Shown here one piece after another: positions 9,018-18,618 of a DNA stretch of 64,000 nucleotides. Both the position numbers and the translations under genes were made by a program. The DNA lies in assembly GCF_024347535.1 (NCBI RefSeq), contig NZ_AP025497.1, positions 1,178,001 to 1,242,000 of the forward strand. The letters run 5' to 3'. The notes under the pieces were generated by a model, which saw only the letters and a list, made by a program, of their open reading frames with translations, made no database searches and was not told the DNA's origin. The first letter of the stretch is position 1. Every line of letters begins with the position of its first letter. The stretch comes from Vibrio kanaloae. GTDB taxonomy: Bacteria; Pseudomonadota; Gammaproteobacteria; Enterobacterales; Vibrionaceae.

Positions 9018-9293
9018 CTATCGACGCTGACAAGTTGTACACCCACGACAGGCAGAACGTGTGTGGCGATCTAACTTGCTGCGTTGAACCTTACAATAAG
9101 CGTTTTTTAGCGCTCTTCGTCCAGAGAACCAATCATCGGGTTTTGACAGGATCAGATAACCATTAAAGTGTTTCACAAGCTCGACTCTATTTTGGTCGAT
9201 GAACTTGCTATCAAACCCAATTTCGAAGTAATCAAGCGCTTGTTCAATCGAGGTGAAACTCGCCATTTTTTGTTGGAATTCTGTTTGGTTCAT
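9018..9293 (-). CDS. NifW-like small protein
   Basis: A 91-residue protein whose first 60 residues resemble NifW (nitrogenase-stabilising/protective) proteins: DYFEIGFDSKFIDQNRVELV followed by KHFNGYL matches the family pattern of a Y-F-x-hydrophobic-x-Y/F-D segment then a helix ending RF-x-x-YL. The C-terminus adds a short cysteine cluster (CRGCTTCQRR) that could bind metal. No nitrogen-fixation genes are in view, so a nitrogenase role here is unsupported. The assignment is by eye and moderate. Confidence 0.55.
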   Translation of the reverse strand: MNQTEFQQKMASFTSIEQALDYFEIGFDSKFIDQNRVELVKHFNGYLILSKPDDWFSGRRALKNAYCKVQRSKLDRHTRSACRGCTTCQRR

Positions 9294-9600
9294 TGAGTGA
9301 GGAGTTTATGAAAAATAGATAGCCGATATTGTAATAGATTTACAGTTTACTTCTTTGACTTAGAAAGCCGTTTTGTCTCGTTGATGTTAGATTAATCAAT
9401 AATAGATATTAAATTGTCACTTATTATTTGGTGGGTGATTGTATCTGGTGGGGAATAATTTCGTGAAGTGACCTTGGGTTCTCATAAAGGTTCAATTTTT
9501 GTTCCTCAGAATGCGATTTATGATCCAAATCAAACTGATCTACCCCTAAAGTACTATTCTGATCTTAATTGTAACCAATTGTTGAAGATGATTAAGAATT
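9294..9600. other. Intergenic region upstream of the cytochrome/reductase operon
   Basis: About 300 AT-rich bases with no convincing gene. An 80-codon frame from 9468 overlaps the cytochrome start in another frame and looks accidental. The region should contain the promoter of the rightward operon; see the FNR-like site at 9520. Confidence 0.45.
9520..9533 (+). promoter_or_regulatory. Possible FNR-like operator
   Basis: ATGAT-CCAA-ATCAA matches the FNR consensus TTGAT-N4-ATCAA at nine of ten informative positions. It lies 68 bases before the ATG of an anaerobic respiratory operon, where FNR activation is expected. I cannot see a confident -10/-35 pair, so this is a candidate only. Confidence 0.4.
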
Positions 9601-10695
9601 ATGACAATAAAAAAACGTTATATCGCACTAATAGCGGCGGTCGGTATAGGTATTGGCTGGTTAACCTTAGGGGGATCTGCTGCTGTTATGCACTATACAT
9701 CGAGCACTGAGTTTTGTGTTTCTTGCCACACGATGGAAGCCCCCCACAAAGAGTATCAAGGTTCAGTCCACTTCAGTAACGCAACAGGCATTCGAGCCGA
9801 ATGTGCCGATTGCCACATTCCAACGGATCCGATTGACTACGTGATCACCAAAGTAAGAGCGTCTAAAGACATCTACCACGAATTCATCACAGGTAAGATC
9901 GACACGCCTGAGAAATACGAAGCACACCGTGAAGAGATGGCTGAAACAGTATGGGCTCAATTCCGTGAGAATGACTCAGCGACGTGTCGCTCTTGTCACG
10001 AATTCGATGCAATGGAAGAGTTCGAGCAATCTCGTGATGCGGCGAAAATGCACGCTTACGGTAAAGAGAACAACCAAACGTGTATCGATTGTCATAAAGG
10101 CGTAGCGCACTTTGCCCCTGAAGCTCAGTTAGACAGCAAAGCCTTCGATACCCTGATCGCCTTCACCCAAAACACGCCAGCAGATGCGAAAGTGGTTTAC
10201 CCAGTAACCGATATCGCAATGGGCGAGTTTGGTAGCGTAAACCCAACGGCTGAACTTGAAGTCGTTAAAGCTGAAGGCGACAACCGTACGGTGACTCTGA
10301 ATGCGTTCCAAATGAAAGGTGCAGAACAAGTGCTTTACTTCGGTGAAGGTCAACGTGCAATCGTTGCGACACTGACAGACAAAGGTCAAGAAGCACTGAC
10401 TACTGGTGAATACAAAGCCGATGCTTATGGTAACGAGTGGCGTTCAGTGGCGTTAACGGGTGACATTACTGACCCAGTTGTCGATACCCTAGACCCAATC
10501 TGGTCTTATGCAGAAGAGTTGGACAATGTTTACTGTGCAACTTGTCACGCGAAGATTCCTTCAAATCACTTCACTGTGAATGCTTGGGGACCTGTTGCGA
10601 AAAGTATGGGCGACCGTACCGACATTTCTGAGCGAAACCTTGAGCTGTTGACTAAGTACTTCCAAAATCACGCGAAAGACGTTGTTGGTCACTAA
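9601..10695 (+). CDS. torY: Pentaheme c-type cytochrome, NapC/NirT family (TorC/TorY type)
   Basis: A 364-residue membrane-anchored multiheme cytochrome. An N-terminal anchor is followed by five CXXCH heme sites: CVSCH, CADCH, CRSCH and CIDCH in the NapC-like first half, and CATCH near residue 315 in the C-terminal TorC-type domain. This 4+1 layout is diagnostic of TorC/TorY, which pass electrons from menaquinol to a periplasmic TMAO/S-oxide reductase. The reductase gene follows 22 bases downstream, so they are cotranscribed. The lack of a torD gene directly after favours the TorYZ (YecK/BisZ) type over TorCAD; the symbol is therefore tentative. Confidence 0.85.
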   Translation: MTIKKRYIALIAAVGIGIGWLTLGGSAAVMHYTSSTEFCVSCHTMEAPHKEYQGSVHFSNATGIRAECADCHIPTDPIDYVITKVRASKDIYHEFITGKIDTPEKYEAHREEMAETVWAQFRENDSATCRSCHEFDAMEEFEQSRDAAKMHAYGKENNQTCIDCHKGVAHFAPEAQLDSKAFDTLIAFTQNTPADAKVVYPVTDIAMGEFGSVNPTAELEVVKAEGDNRTVTLNAFQMKGAEQVLYFGEGQRAIVATLTDKGQEALTTGEYKADAYGNEWRSVALTGDITDPVVDTLDPIWSYAEELDNVYCATCHAKIPSNHFTVNAWGPVAKSMGDRTDISERNLELLTKYFQNHAKDVVGH

Positions 10696-10717
10696 AGAGA
10701 ATTAGAAGGATAAAATT

Positions 10718-13165
10718 ATGACTAATATGACCCGTCGTGGATTTATGAAAGGCACAGGTATCACTGCTGGTGCGTTGGCATTCACATCCTTGACACCGAT
10801 GAGCGCAATAGCTTCTGACAAGCGCGGTTCTGGTGTTCTAACATCAGGCCGTATGGGACCAATGCTGTGTGAAGTGAAAGATGGCAAGTTAGTGTCTACA
10901 ACGAATGCACTGGCACAAACAGTTCCAAACAGCCTACAAATTACAGGCCCTGACCAAGTACATACCAAAGCGCGTGTTATATACCCTATGGTTCGTAAAG
11001 GCTACTTGGCTAACCCATCTGCACCTGAAGGTGTACGTGGTAGCGATGAGTTTGTTCGCATCTCTTGGGATGAAGTGTACAAACTGATTCACCAACAACA
11101 TTCACGTATTCGTAAAGAGCACGGTGCAGAATCGGTATTCGCAGGCTCTTACGGTTGGCGTTCAAGCGGTGTGCTACATAAAGCGCAAACACTTCTACAA
11201 CGTTACATGAGCATGGCTGGTGGTTACTCTGGTCACTTAGGTGATTACTCAACAGGTGCTGCTCAGGTCATCATGCCGCACGTGGTGGGTTCGATTGAAG
11301 TGTATGAACAACAAACGACTTACCCAATAATCCTTGAGCACAGTGATGTGGTGGTACTTTGGGGTCTAAACCCAATCAATACCTTGAAGATCGCTTGGAG
11401 CTCAACGGACTGTGCGGGTCTTGAATTCTTCCACCAGTTGAAGAAATCGGGCAAGACAGTGATCGCGATTGATCCAATGCGTTCTGAGACTATCGAGTTC
11501 TTTGGCGACAACGCTGAGTGGATTGCTCCGCACCCAATGACTGACGTAGCCATGATGATGGGTATTGCGCACACATTAGTGAAGCAGGGTAAACACGACA
11601 AAGAATTCTTGGGCAAATACACAACAGGTTATGACGTATTCGAAGCTTACCTAATGGGTAAAGAAGACGGCGTTGAAAAATCGGCTGAGTGGGCGTCTGA
11701 GATCTGTGGTGTGCCAGTGAAGCAACTGAAACTACTGGCGGATATCTTCAGTAAGAACCGCACTATGCTGATGTCTGGCTGGGGTATGCAGCGTCAACAA
11801 TACGGAGAACAACGTCACTGGATGTTGGTTACGCTAGCGACAATGCTAGGTCAAGTTGGTTTACCTGGTGGTGGTTTCGGTCTTTCTTACCACTACTCAA
11901 ACGGCGGCAACCCTGCTCGTGATGCAGGCGTACTTCCTGCGATTTCAGCGTCGCTTGGCGGTGGTTCTTCGGCGGGTAACGACTGGGCAGTTTCAGGAGC
12001 TGTGAACGCATTCCCTGTCGCGCGTATTGTTGAAGCGCTAGAAAATCCGGGTTCAAGCTACCATCACAATGGCCACAACCTAACGTTCCCTGAGATCAAA
12101 ATGATCTGGTGGGCAGGCGGTGCGAACTTTACTCACCACCAAGATACCAATCGCTTGATTAAAGCGTGGCAAAAACCTGAGCTGGTTGTTATCTCAGAAC
12201 CTTACTGGACAGCAGCAGCTAAACACGCGGATATTGTATTGCCAATTACTACATCGTTTGAACGTAATGATATGACGATGACGGGGGACTATAGTAACCA
12301 ACACTTAGTGCCAATGAAGAAAGCTGTTGAACCTCAAGGCGAAGCGCGCAATGACTTCGATGTGTTTGCGGATATGGCTGAGTTGCTTGCTCCAGGCGGT
12401 CGTGAAGTGTACACCGAAGGCAAGACCGAAATGGAATGGCTGTACGGTTTCTACAAAACAGCACAGCAAGGTGGCCGTGGTCAGCGCATCGCAATGCCTA
12501 ACTTCAGCAAATTCTGGGAAGATAATCAGTTGATTGAGATGAAGTGGAACGAGAAGAACGCACAGTTTGTTCGTTACGCTGATTTTCGTGAGAATCCAAT
12601 CATGAACCCACTAGGTACACCGAGTGGCAAGTTCGAGATTTTTTCAAGAACGATTGAAGGTTACCAACTAGACGATTGTCCAGCGCATCCTACTTGGTTA
12701 GAGCCAACAGAGTACACAGGTAATGCTAAAGATGGTGAACTGCAATTGATGACAGCGCACGCAGCGCACCGTCTACACAGTCAGTTCAACTACGCCAAGA
12801 TTCGTGAAGAGTACGCGATCGCAGACCGCGAGCCGATTTCAATTCACCCTGAAGACGCAAAAGCGCGTGGTATTAAAACGGGTGATTTGGTTCGTGCACA
12901 CAATGGTCGTGGTCAAGTATTGGTTGGTGCATTAGTGACGGACGGCATCAAACAAGGCTCTGTATGTATCCATGAAGGCGGTTGGCCAGATTTAGATAAA
13001 GATACAGGCCTATGTAAAAACGGCGGCTGTAACGTACTTACGTTGGATATTCCGACCTCTCGTTTGGCAAATGGTTGTGCAGCGAACTCAGCGCTTGTGA
13101 AAATTGAAAAATACACAGGCCCAGTATTAGAACTGACGGCATTTGATCCACCTAAAAATGGCTAA
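10718..13165 (+). CDS. torZ: Periplasmic molybdenum S/N-oxide (TMAO-type) reductase, TorA/TorZ family
   Basis: An 815-residue molybdopterin-guanine-dinucleotide enzyme of the DMSO-reductase family. The twin-arginine signal peptide is visible ([18 protein letters not shown]), so it is exported folded by Tat. [14 protein letters not shown] contains the serine expected to ligate molybdenum, as in TorA/TorZ/BisC enzymes that lack the N-terminal iron-sulfur cluster. The C-terminal cofactor-binding domain includes [20 protein letters not shown]. It reduces TMAO or related oxides using electrons from the preceding pentaheme cytochrome. Length lies between TorZ (about 809) and TorA (about 848), so the paralog is uncertain. 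A terminator follows. Confidence 0.88.
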   Translation: MTNMTRRGFMKGTGITAGALAFTSLTPMSAIASDKRGSGVLTSGRMGPMLCEVKDGKLVSTTNALAQTVPNSLQITGPDQVHTKARVIYPMVRKGYLANPSAPEGVRGSDEFVRISWDEVYKLIHQQHSRIRKEHGAESVFAGSYGWRSSGVLHKAQTLLQRYMSMAGGYSGHLGDYSTGAAQVIMPHVVGSIEVYEQQTTYPIILEHSDVVVLWGLNPINTLKIAWSSTDCAGLEFFHQLKKSGKTVIAIDPMRSETIEFFGDNAEWIAPHPMTDVAMMMGIAHTLVKQGKHDKEFLGKYTTGYDVFEAYLMGKEDGVEKSAEWASEICGVPVKQLKLLADIFSKNRTMLMSGWGMQRQQYGEQRHWMLVTLATMLGQVGLPGGGFGLSYHYSNGGNPARDAGVLPAISASLGGGSSAGNDWAVSGAVNAFPVARIVEALENPGSSYHHNGHNLTFPEIKMIWWAGGANFTHHQDTNRLIKAWQKPELVVISEPYWTAAAKHADIVLPITTSFERNDMTMTGDYSNQHLVPMKKAVEPQGEARNDFDVFADMAELLAPGGREVYTEGKTEMEWLYGFYKTAQQGGRGQRIAMPNFSKFWEDNQLIEMKWNEKNAQFVRYADFRENPIMNPLGTPSGKFEIFSRTIEGYQLDDCPAHPTWLEPTEYTGNAKDGELQLMTAHAAHRLHSQFNYAKIREEYAIADREPISIHPEDAKARGIKTGDLVRAHNGRGQVLVGALVTDGIKQGSVCIHEGGWPDLDKDTGLCKNGGCNVLTLDIPTSRLANGCAANSALVKIEKYTGPVLELTAFDPPKNG

Positions 13166-13195
13166 TCTTTAACGAGAAATAGCTAATTGAACGAA

Positions 13196-13220
13196 GCCAG
13201 CCTAGCCGCTGGCTTTTTTT
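13196..13220 (+). terminator. Rho-independent terminator of the cytochrome/reductase operon
   Basis: A GCCAGC/GCTGGC stem with a 6-base loop is followed by seven T, about 30 bases after the reductase stop. Confidence 0.85.
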
Positions 13221-13308
13221 ATGATCTTTTTTGCGGTGGAAAGACTATTACTGTGTGTCGAGTAGACAACTCATAATAATCAACGACATCAAAGCAAGAG
13301 AGAATCCC

Positions 13309-13521
13309 ATGAATCGGATCAACCCAAAGAAGTTATTTCGTAGCAAATGGACAGCCGTTAGCCCTGTGAACAAAGAAAAGCACTTTATGGTCACAGAAGT
13401 AGAATTTGAAGAAGGGGAGGTCATTCGTTGTTCGATAGAAGCGGTGATGACGAAACGAGAGGAAGACATCAACTGGAGGGATCTAACCGACAAGGAACAT
13501 TGGCTTGCAGGTTGGAAGTAG
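13309..13521 (+). CDS. TIGR02450-family Trp-rich small protein
   Basis: A 70-residue protein matching the conserved tryptophan-rich family TIGR02450: MNRINPKKLFRSKWTAVSPV near the start, KHFMV, then EAVMTKREEDINWRDL and a terminal LAGWK. Function unknown; the family is common in gammaproteobacteria and cyanobacteria. The start at ATG 13309 gives the family N-terminus; an in-frame TTG at 13231 is upstream but unnecessary. Confidence 0.88.
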   Translation: MNRINPKKLFRSKWTAVSPVNKEKHFMVTEVEFEEGEVIRCSIEAVMTKREEDINWRDLTDKEHWLAGWK

Positions 13522-14004
13522 GGGCTACCAGTTACTCCAAGCTTGTTTTAGCAGTTTATGGAGAGCCGTGGCCTTGTTTGAGTCTGCCTTTGATTTACCC
13601 ATTGAACAAAGTGAATCTCTTGTTCTGAAATTTTGATAAATAGTTTGTATCCTAATGATTTGTACACGAACTATTTTATTTGTTATTGGTTCGTTGACTC
13701 TATTGTTCACTCAAGTTTTAAATAATTATTCAATAATCTGTCAGCAATTGACACAAAATTCCTAAGGTTTATGTTGTTTTTTAATTTGTATAAATATCAA
13801 TGTTTTATATTGTATTTAGTTGATGTTCGATCGGTTTTTTTATGACTAATTATAGTCTTAGTAGGGTTTTTTACAGTATAGAATCTCTTGATTCTCACTA
13901 GGCAATTGCTTAGAGTGCTAATTGTTTTCCGGGTTTAAATAAACTACTTTTAATCTTAAATAGCCGTTTTTAAGCTTAAAAAAACTAAGAAAGGATTAGA
14001 TTAC
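13522..14004. other. Long AT-rich intergenic region upstream of proVWX
   Basis: About 480 bases with no convincing gene; the AT content rises sharply from 13600 on, with many T and A runs. proU-type promoters are osmotically induced and silenced by H-NS on AT-rich, curved DNA, so this region plausibly carries the promoter and silencing element. I cannot fix the -10/-35 boxes. AAGGATT before 14005 is the ribosome site of proV. Confidence 0.5.
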
Positions 14005-15192
14005 ATGGATCCCATACTGGAAGTTAAGGGACTGTACAAGGTGTTTGGTGAAGACACTGATCGTGCTTTTTCAATGATTGATGAAGGTGCGGATAAAGAC
14101 AAAGTTTTCGAAGAGACAGGGCTAACGATCGGTGTTAACGATGTTTCTTTGAGTATTCAAGAAGGTGAAATTTTCGTCATAATGGGACTGTCAGGATCTG
14201 GCAAATCAACCCTAGTACGCCTTCTTAACCGCTTGATTGAACCTACCAAGGGCAATGTGCTTCTTCGAGGCAAAGATATTGCCCACATCTCAGAAGATAG
14301 ACTCCGCGAAGTTCGCCGTAATAACATCTCTATGGTTTTCCAAAATTTCGCCTTGATGCCACATATGACGGTGATCGAGAACGCAGCTTTTGGCCTTGAG
14401 CTCGCAGGTGTTGAAGCCGATATACGCAAACAGTCTGCATTTACAGCACTAGAACGAGTAGGCCTTGGCCCATATTCAGAATCTTATCCGGATGAATTGT
14501 CTGGTGGGATGAAACAGCGCGTTGGTTTGGCTCGTGCTCTCGCCTGTGACCCTGACATTTTATTAATGGACGAAGCGTTTTCTGCACTCGACCCTTTGAT
14601 TCGTACTGAAATGCAAGACGAGTTAATTCGACTGCAAAATGACGACAAGCGTACGATTGTTTTTATTTCTCATGATCTTGATGAGGCAATGAGAATCGGG
14701 GATCGAATTGCGATTATGCAAAATGGTGAGGTGGTTCAAGTTGGTACACCAGATGAGATCTTAAATAGCCCTGCTAATGACTATGTTGAAGCCTTTTTCC
14801 GAGGTGTTAATGTGGCGAGTGCATTGACCGTCAAAGATATTGCTCGCAAGAAACCTGCGGCGGTATTTAAGAAGTCAGAACATGACGGCCCAGCCTCCGC
14901 ATTACAGATATTGATGGATAACGACCGTGAATACGGCATCGTTATTGAGAAGAGCAGTCACTACTCCGGCATTGTTTCTGTTGAATCTCTTCGTAAAGCG
15001 CACAAAGAAAATAAGTCATTAGTTAGTGCTCAATTAGATGATGGCTTAACTCTTAACCCGGATTTACCAATCAACGACGTACTTGGCCTTGTTGGCGGTG
15101 TTCCTTACTCCGTTCCTGTTGTCGACGATAAAGGTACTTACTTTGGCGTGGTAACTAAATCACGACTGCTACAAACATTGGATAAGGGGTAG
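14005..15192 (+). CDS. proV: Glycine betaine/proline ABC transporter ATP-binding protein ProV
   Basis: A 395-residue ATPase with Walker [10 protein letters not shown] (about residue 60), signature [15 protein letters not shown], Walker [14 protein letters not shown] and the H-loop [11 protein letters not shown]. After the ATPase (about residue 270) come two CBS domains ending at [12 protein letters not shown]; in ProV/OpuA proteins these help sense ionic strength. It energises osmoprotectant uptake when external osmolarity is high. First gene of a proVWX operon: proW begins 3 bases after its stop and proX overlaps proW. Confidence 0.95.
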   Translation: MDPILEVKGLYKVFGEDTDRAFSMIDEGADKDKVFEETGLTIGVNDVSLSIQEGEIFVIMGLSGSGKSTLVRLLNRLIEPTKGNVLLRGKDIAHISEDRLREVRRNNISMVFQNFALMPHMTVIENAAFGLELAGVEADIRKQSAFTALERVGLGPYSESYPDELSGGMKQRVGLARALACDPDILLMDEAFSALDPLIRTEMQDELIRLQNDDKRTIVFISHDLDEAMRIGDRIAIMQNGEVVQVGTPDEILNSPANDYVEAFFRGVNVASALTVKDIARKKPAAVFKKSEHDGPASALQILMDNDREYGIVIEKSSHYSGIVSVESLRKAHKENKSLVSAQLDDGLTLNPDLPINDVLGLVGGVPYSVPVVDDKGTYFGVVTKSRLLQTLDKG

Positions 15193-15195
15193 AGC

Positions 15196-16299
15196 ATGTC
15201 GTCAGAACAAATAGATAATGACCCGTGGTCACAATCCACTAAATCAGAACCATCAGCTCAACCTGCAAGTGACCCATGGGGTCAAGCAAGTGATACATCA
15301 CCATCGGCTGATTGGCTAAGCAGCGAAACAGTAGAGACTGCACCTTTTGATCCACTGAACCCATTCGTGGAAGCAGTGTTGCCAGTTGATAATTGGGTTG
15401 AATCTGGATTGAATTGGCTAGTTGAACATGGGCGACCGTTATTTCAGGCAGTACGTATACCTATCGATTTCATTTTAAGTTCATTTGAAACGGCACTTGT
15501 GTCTACACCTGCACCATTCATGCTGATCATTTTGTTTTTGGTTGCATGGCAGTTTTCAAACCTCAAGCTTGGTGTTGTGACTGCAGTATCCCTTACTTTT
15601 ATTGGCTTGATTGGCGCTTGGTCTGAAGCGATGACCACTCTTTCACTGGTGATGACATCGGTATTCTTCTGTTTATTGATCGGCTTACCAATGGGTATAT
15701 GGTTGGCCCGAAGTAATACTGCCGCTAAATTTGTGCGTCCAATTCTCGATGCGATGCAAACTACTCCGGCCTTTGTTTATTTGGTACCTATCGTAATGTT
15801 GTTTGGTATCGGTAACGTTCCGGGCGTGGTGGTTACTATCATATTTGCACTGCCACCAGTGGTACGTTTGACCATCTTGGGTATCCAACAAGTACCGGAA
15901 GAATTGATTGAAGCGGGACATTCATTCGGTGCCAATAAAAAGCAAATGCTTTATCGCATTCAACTGCCGCTTGCCTTACCAACCATAATGGCAGGTGTAA
16001 ACCAAACACTTATGTTGTCTCTGTCTATGGTTGTTATAGCGTCAATGATCGCAGTAGGCGGCTTAGGCCAAATGGTACTGAGAGGTATCGGTCGTTTAGA
16101 TATGGGGCTTGCTGCTGTCGGTGGCCTAGGCATTGTTATTCTTGCAATCCTACTTGATCGAATTACTCAAGTTTTAGGGGCTAATGCAGGTGATACAAAA
16201 CTACGCTGGTACCGTATGGGACCTGTTTCCATTTTACTTAATGCTTTAAATCGCGGTAACCAATCAAAACTACAATCAAGGAAAAACACTAATGAATAA
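15196..16299 (+). CDS. proW: Glycine betaine/proline ABC transporter permease ProW
   Basis: A 367-residue inner-membrane permease. The first 100 residues are hydrophilic, rich in Ser/Pro/Trp-Gly with repeats such as DPWSQS and DPWGQA, as in the long N-terminal tail of E. coli ProW. Several membrane segments follow, and the ABC-coupling loop [20 protein letters not shown] is near residue 240. Its stop overlaps the proX start by 8 bases (ATGAATAA), which indicates coupled translation. Confidence 0.95.
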   Translation: MSSEQIDNDPWSQSTKSEPSAQPASDPWGQASDTSPSADWLSSETVETAPFDPLNPFVEAVLPVDNWVESGLNWLVEHGRPLFQAVRIPIDFILSSFETALVSTPAPFMLIILFLVAWQFSNLKLGVVTAVSLTFIGLIGAWSEAMTTLSLVMTSVFFCLLIGLPMGIWLARSNTAAKFVRPILDAMQTTPAFVYLVPIVMLFGIGNVPGVVVTIIFALPPVVRLTILGIQQVPEELIEAGHSFGANKKQMLYRIQLPLALPTIMAGVNQTLMLSLSMVVIASMIAVGGLGQMVLRGIGRLDMGLAAVGGLGIVILAILLDRITQVLGANAGDTKLRWYRMGPVSILLNALNRGNQSKLQSRKNTNE

Positions 16300-17299
16300 T
16301 TCATGGAAGAGCAAATTCGCTGTTAGCATCGTTTCTACATTAGCCGTATCAACAAATGTGTGGGCAGCAAGCTTACCGGGTGAAGGTGTCTCCGTTCAAC
16401 CTGTTCAATCGTCTGTAGCGGAAGAAACATTCCAAACTTTGATCGTTAATCGTGCTTTAGAAGAACTTGGCTATGACGTGAAATCGACGCAAGAAGTGGA
16501 CTACAACGTAGGTTACACCTCGATCGCAAAAGGTGACGCCACATTCCTATCAGTAGGCTGGTTTCCACTTCATGATGATAAATACAAAATGGCAGGTGGC
16601 GATGATAAGTTTTATCGTGAAGGCCAATATGTAAGCGGTGCAGCTCAGGGCTACTTGATTGATAAGAAAACGGCAGAGAAGTATAACATTACGAATATTG
16701 GTCAACTAACCGATCCAAAAATTGCGAAACTGTTTGATGCAAATGGAGATGGTAAAGCTGATCTAACGGGCTGTAACCCAGGTTGGGGCTGTGAGACGGT
16801 TATTGAGCACCAACTGTCAGCATTTAAACTGGATGACACGGTTACTCATAATCAAGGTAACTACGCAGCCATCATTGCTGATACCATTTCGCGCTACCAA
16901 AAGGGAGAATCAATTCTATACTACACGTGGACACCGTATTGGGTGAGTGGTGTATTGGTTCCAAATGAAGATGTAGTTTGGCTAGAAGTTCCATTCTCTT
17001 CACTTCCTGGTGATCGTTCTGATGTTGATACTACGTTATCTAACGGTAAGAACTATGGCTTCCAAATGAACTCAATGCGTATTATCGCGAATAAAGAGTT
17101 TGCTAAAAATAATCCATCTGCGGCTAAGCTTTTCGAAATCATCAAACTTAACATCAATGATGTAAGTGCACAGAACATGATGATGAGCAAGGGTAAAAAC
17201 AGCTCTGCTGATATCGAAGCGCACGTAAATGGTTGGATTAAAGCGAACCAAAATACATTCGATGCTTGGATTGAAGAAGCGAAGAAAGCAGCACTGTAG
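16292..17299 (+). CDS. proX: Glycine betaine-binding periplasmic protein ProX
   Basis: A 335-residue solute-binding protein with a Sec signal peptide ending [12 protein letters not shown]. It matches the ProX/OpuAC family: [20 protein letters not shown] near the mature N-terminus, [11 protein letters not shown], and tryptophan-rich sections ([11 protein letters not shown]) that form the aromatic cage for the trimethylammonium group. NPGWGCETV contains a cysteine pair seen in ProX. Last gene of proVWX, followed by a terminator at 17421. Confidence 0.95.
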   Translation: MNNSWKSKFAVSIVSTLAVSTNVWAASLPGEGVSVQPVQSSVAEETFQTLIVNRALEELGYDVKSTQEVDYNVGYTSIAKGDATFLSVGWFPLHDDKYKMAGGDDKFYREGQYVSGAAQGYLIDKKTAEKYNITNIGQLTDPKIAKLFDANGDGKADLTGCNPGWGCETVIEHQLSAFKLDDTVTHNQGNYAAIIADTISRYQKGESILYYTWTPYWVSGVLVPNEDVVWLEVPFSSLPGDRSDVDTTLSNGKNYGFQMNSMRIIANKEFAKNNPSAAKLFEIIKLNINDVSAQNMMMSKGKNSSADIEAHVNGWIKANQNTFDAWIEEAKKAAL

Positions 17300-17420
17300 A
17301 TTTATGTTTGTTCAAGAGCGGACTGACACTTTAATTGGAAATGACTAGTGTGTTTAGTGATTGCGTAGAATCACTGAGTCACACTTCAAATGAAGTGAAA
17401 GACGACAAGAGTGAGCATTA

Positions 17421-17456
17421 CAAGCCAGTAGTCCAATTTGGATTGCTGGCTTTTTG
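17421..17456 (+). terminator. Rho-independent terminator of proVWX
   Basis: An AGCCAG/CTGGCT outer stem with an additional partly paired inner part is followed by TTTTTGTTTT, about 120 bases after proX. Confidence 0.8.
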
Positions 17457-17506
17457 TTTTCTGTTTTGATTCTTGAATTGTGAGCTTCCAACTTTTAATT
17501 ATAGCC

Positions 17507-17740
17507 CTAGCGTTCGTTTTGAACTTCGAAGTCGTCGCTTACTAAGCGAGCACAGTCATCTGCTTCAATTGCCCCAGTGCTCACGATGCACAACACCAAA
17601 CACTTAGTTCAACTAACCGTAAGAATGTAACTGCTTTCTGGGTGTTCTTTCCATTTTACGTCTGTGTAATCAACGTCTTTGAAGCTTTGGTCGATGATGT
17701 TTTGCCAAAATGCTTGAATAGCTTCACGATCTTCAAAATC
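17507..17740 (-). pseudogene. Decayed coding remnant with in-frame stops
   Basis: On the minus strand one reading frame has protein-like composition but is interrupted. A TAG stands directly before the segment starting DFEDREAIQAFWQNIIDQSF, which ends ESSYILTVS at a TGA. The same frame then continues TKCLVLCIVSTGAIEADD and ends FEVQNER at a TAG at 17507. No start codon and ribosome site fit. The piece lies between the proVWX terminator and the HD-GYP gene. I read it as the tail of an inactivated small gene; the family is not recognised. Confidence 0.5.
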
Positions 17741-17772
17741 CTAGCTCTTTGCATTTAATTATTTGCGACTTA

Positions 17773-18396
17773 TTATGCGTCTTCCGTTCGAGAAGTGTTG
17801 GCAATAAAGCAGATAAACTTGTCGATCAAAAATGGGTTGAATTGTCCCTGTAATCTCTCATCAAATAGAATACGAAGTGCTTTTTTTGCTGGCATTCCTG
17901 TTCGATAGGCCCTTGTTGAGGTCATTGCATCCCATGTGTCCGCTATTGCAAGAACTTGCCCAATCAGTGGAATTTCTGAGCCTTTCAGTCGTAATGGGTA
18001 TCCATTTCCATCCCATCGTTCATGGTGCAACGAACCCAAAATCGAAGCGAATTCTAGCTCGGGAGCTTGCTTGCTCATCATGTAAGTCCCTTCAACATGC
18101 TTGTTCATCAGCTGGCGTTCTATCGGTGTTAATTTGCCATTTTTGTGAAGTATGCTCTTGGGGGTTTCTAACTTCCCTAAATCGTGAACAAGAGCAGAAT
18201 CGAAAATCAATTCCAACTGTTCACGACCAAACTTTAGGTACTGCCCAAATGAATATGACAGTAAACAAACTCGTAATGTGTGTTCATAGGTTTCCATTGA
18301 ATGATGGCGCATAGGCTGTAATAACTTGAGAGCATCTAGTGAATGCTTGTGCTGCGGAGCCAATGTGTACACGTGGTCAATTTTGGTTTGGTTCAT
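17773..18396 (-). CDS. HD-GYP domain protein, c-di-GMP phosphodiesterase candidate
   Basis: A 207-residue protein that is almost entirely an HD-GYP domain. The HD motif is ALVHDLGKLETPKSIL; the later hallmark is LHHERWDGNGYPLRLKG, giving HH-E and GYP intact; IADTWDAMTSTRAYR follows. HD-GYP enzymes break cyclic-di-GMP down to GMP or pGpG. There is no sensory or receiver domain and no signal peptide, so this is a stand-alone cytoplasmic enzyme. Transcribed alone. The catalytic motif is intact, so activity is likely but not shown. Confidence 0.9.
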   Translation of the reverse strand: MNQTKIDHVYTLAPQHKHSLDALKLLQPMRHHSMETYEHTLRVCLLSYSFGQYLKFGREQLELIFDSALVHDLGKLETPKSILHKNGKLTPIERQLMNKHVEGTYMMSKQAPELEFASILGSLHHERWDGNGYPLRLKGSEIPLIGQVLAIADTWDAMTSTRAYRTGMPAKKALRILFDERLQGQFNPFLIDKFICFIANTSRTEDA

Positions 18397-18618
18397 AACG
18401 TTTGCCGTATCAATGTAAGTGAGTCCGGCAGTATGGAGACGATGAATGGAGGAGTTAACTTAATGTGATTGAATGTTTATTAAACAATCTTTCTCAAATT
18501 TAATATCGAGGTTTAGAAAAATTTAGATGTTTGAAGGGGAATGAATTTTTAATTAATAACTTTAATTTTCAATGGTTTAATTTTTAATAATGAATCATAG
18601 CTATTTAATGGAGTAGAA

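Noticed and set aside
9361..9400. TTGAT...ATCAA pair as an FNR site
   Set aside because: The spacer is nine bases, not four, so it is not an FNR operator.
9468..9710. 80-codon plus-strand frame before the pentaheme cytochrome
   Set aside because: It overlaps the cytochrome start in another frame, has no ribosome site, and its cysteine-rich end is the frame-shifted signal region.
13525..13710. 61-codon minus-strand frame upstream of proV
   Set aside because: No ribosome site, lies in an AT-rich regulatory stretch, no recognisable family.
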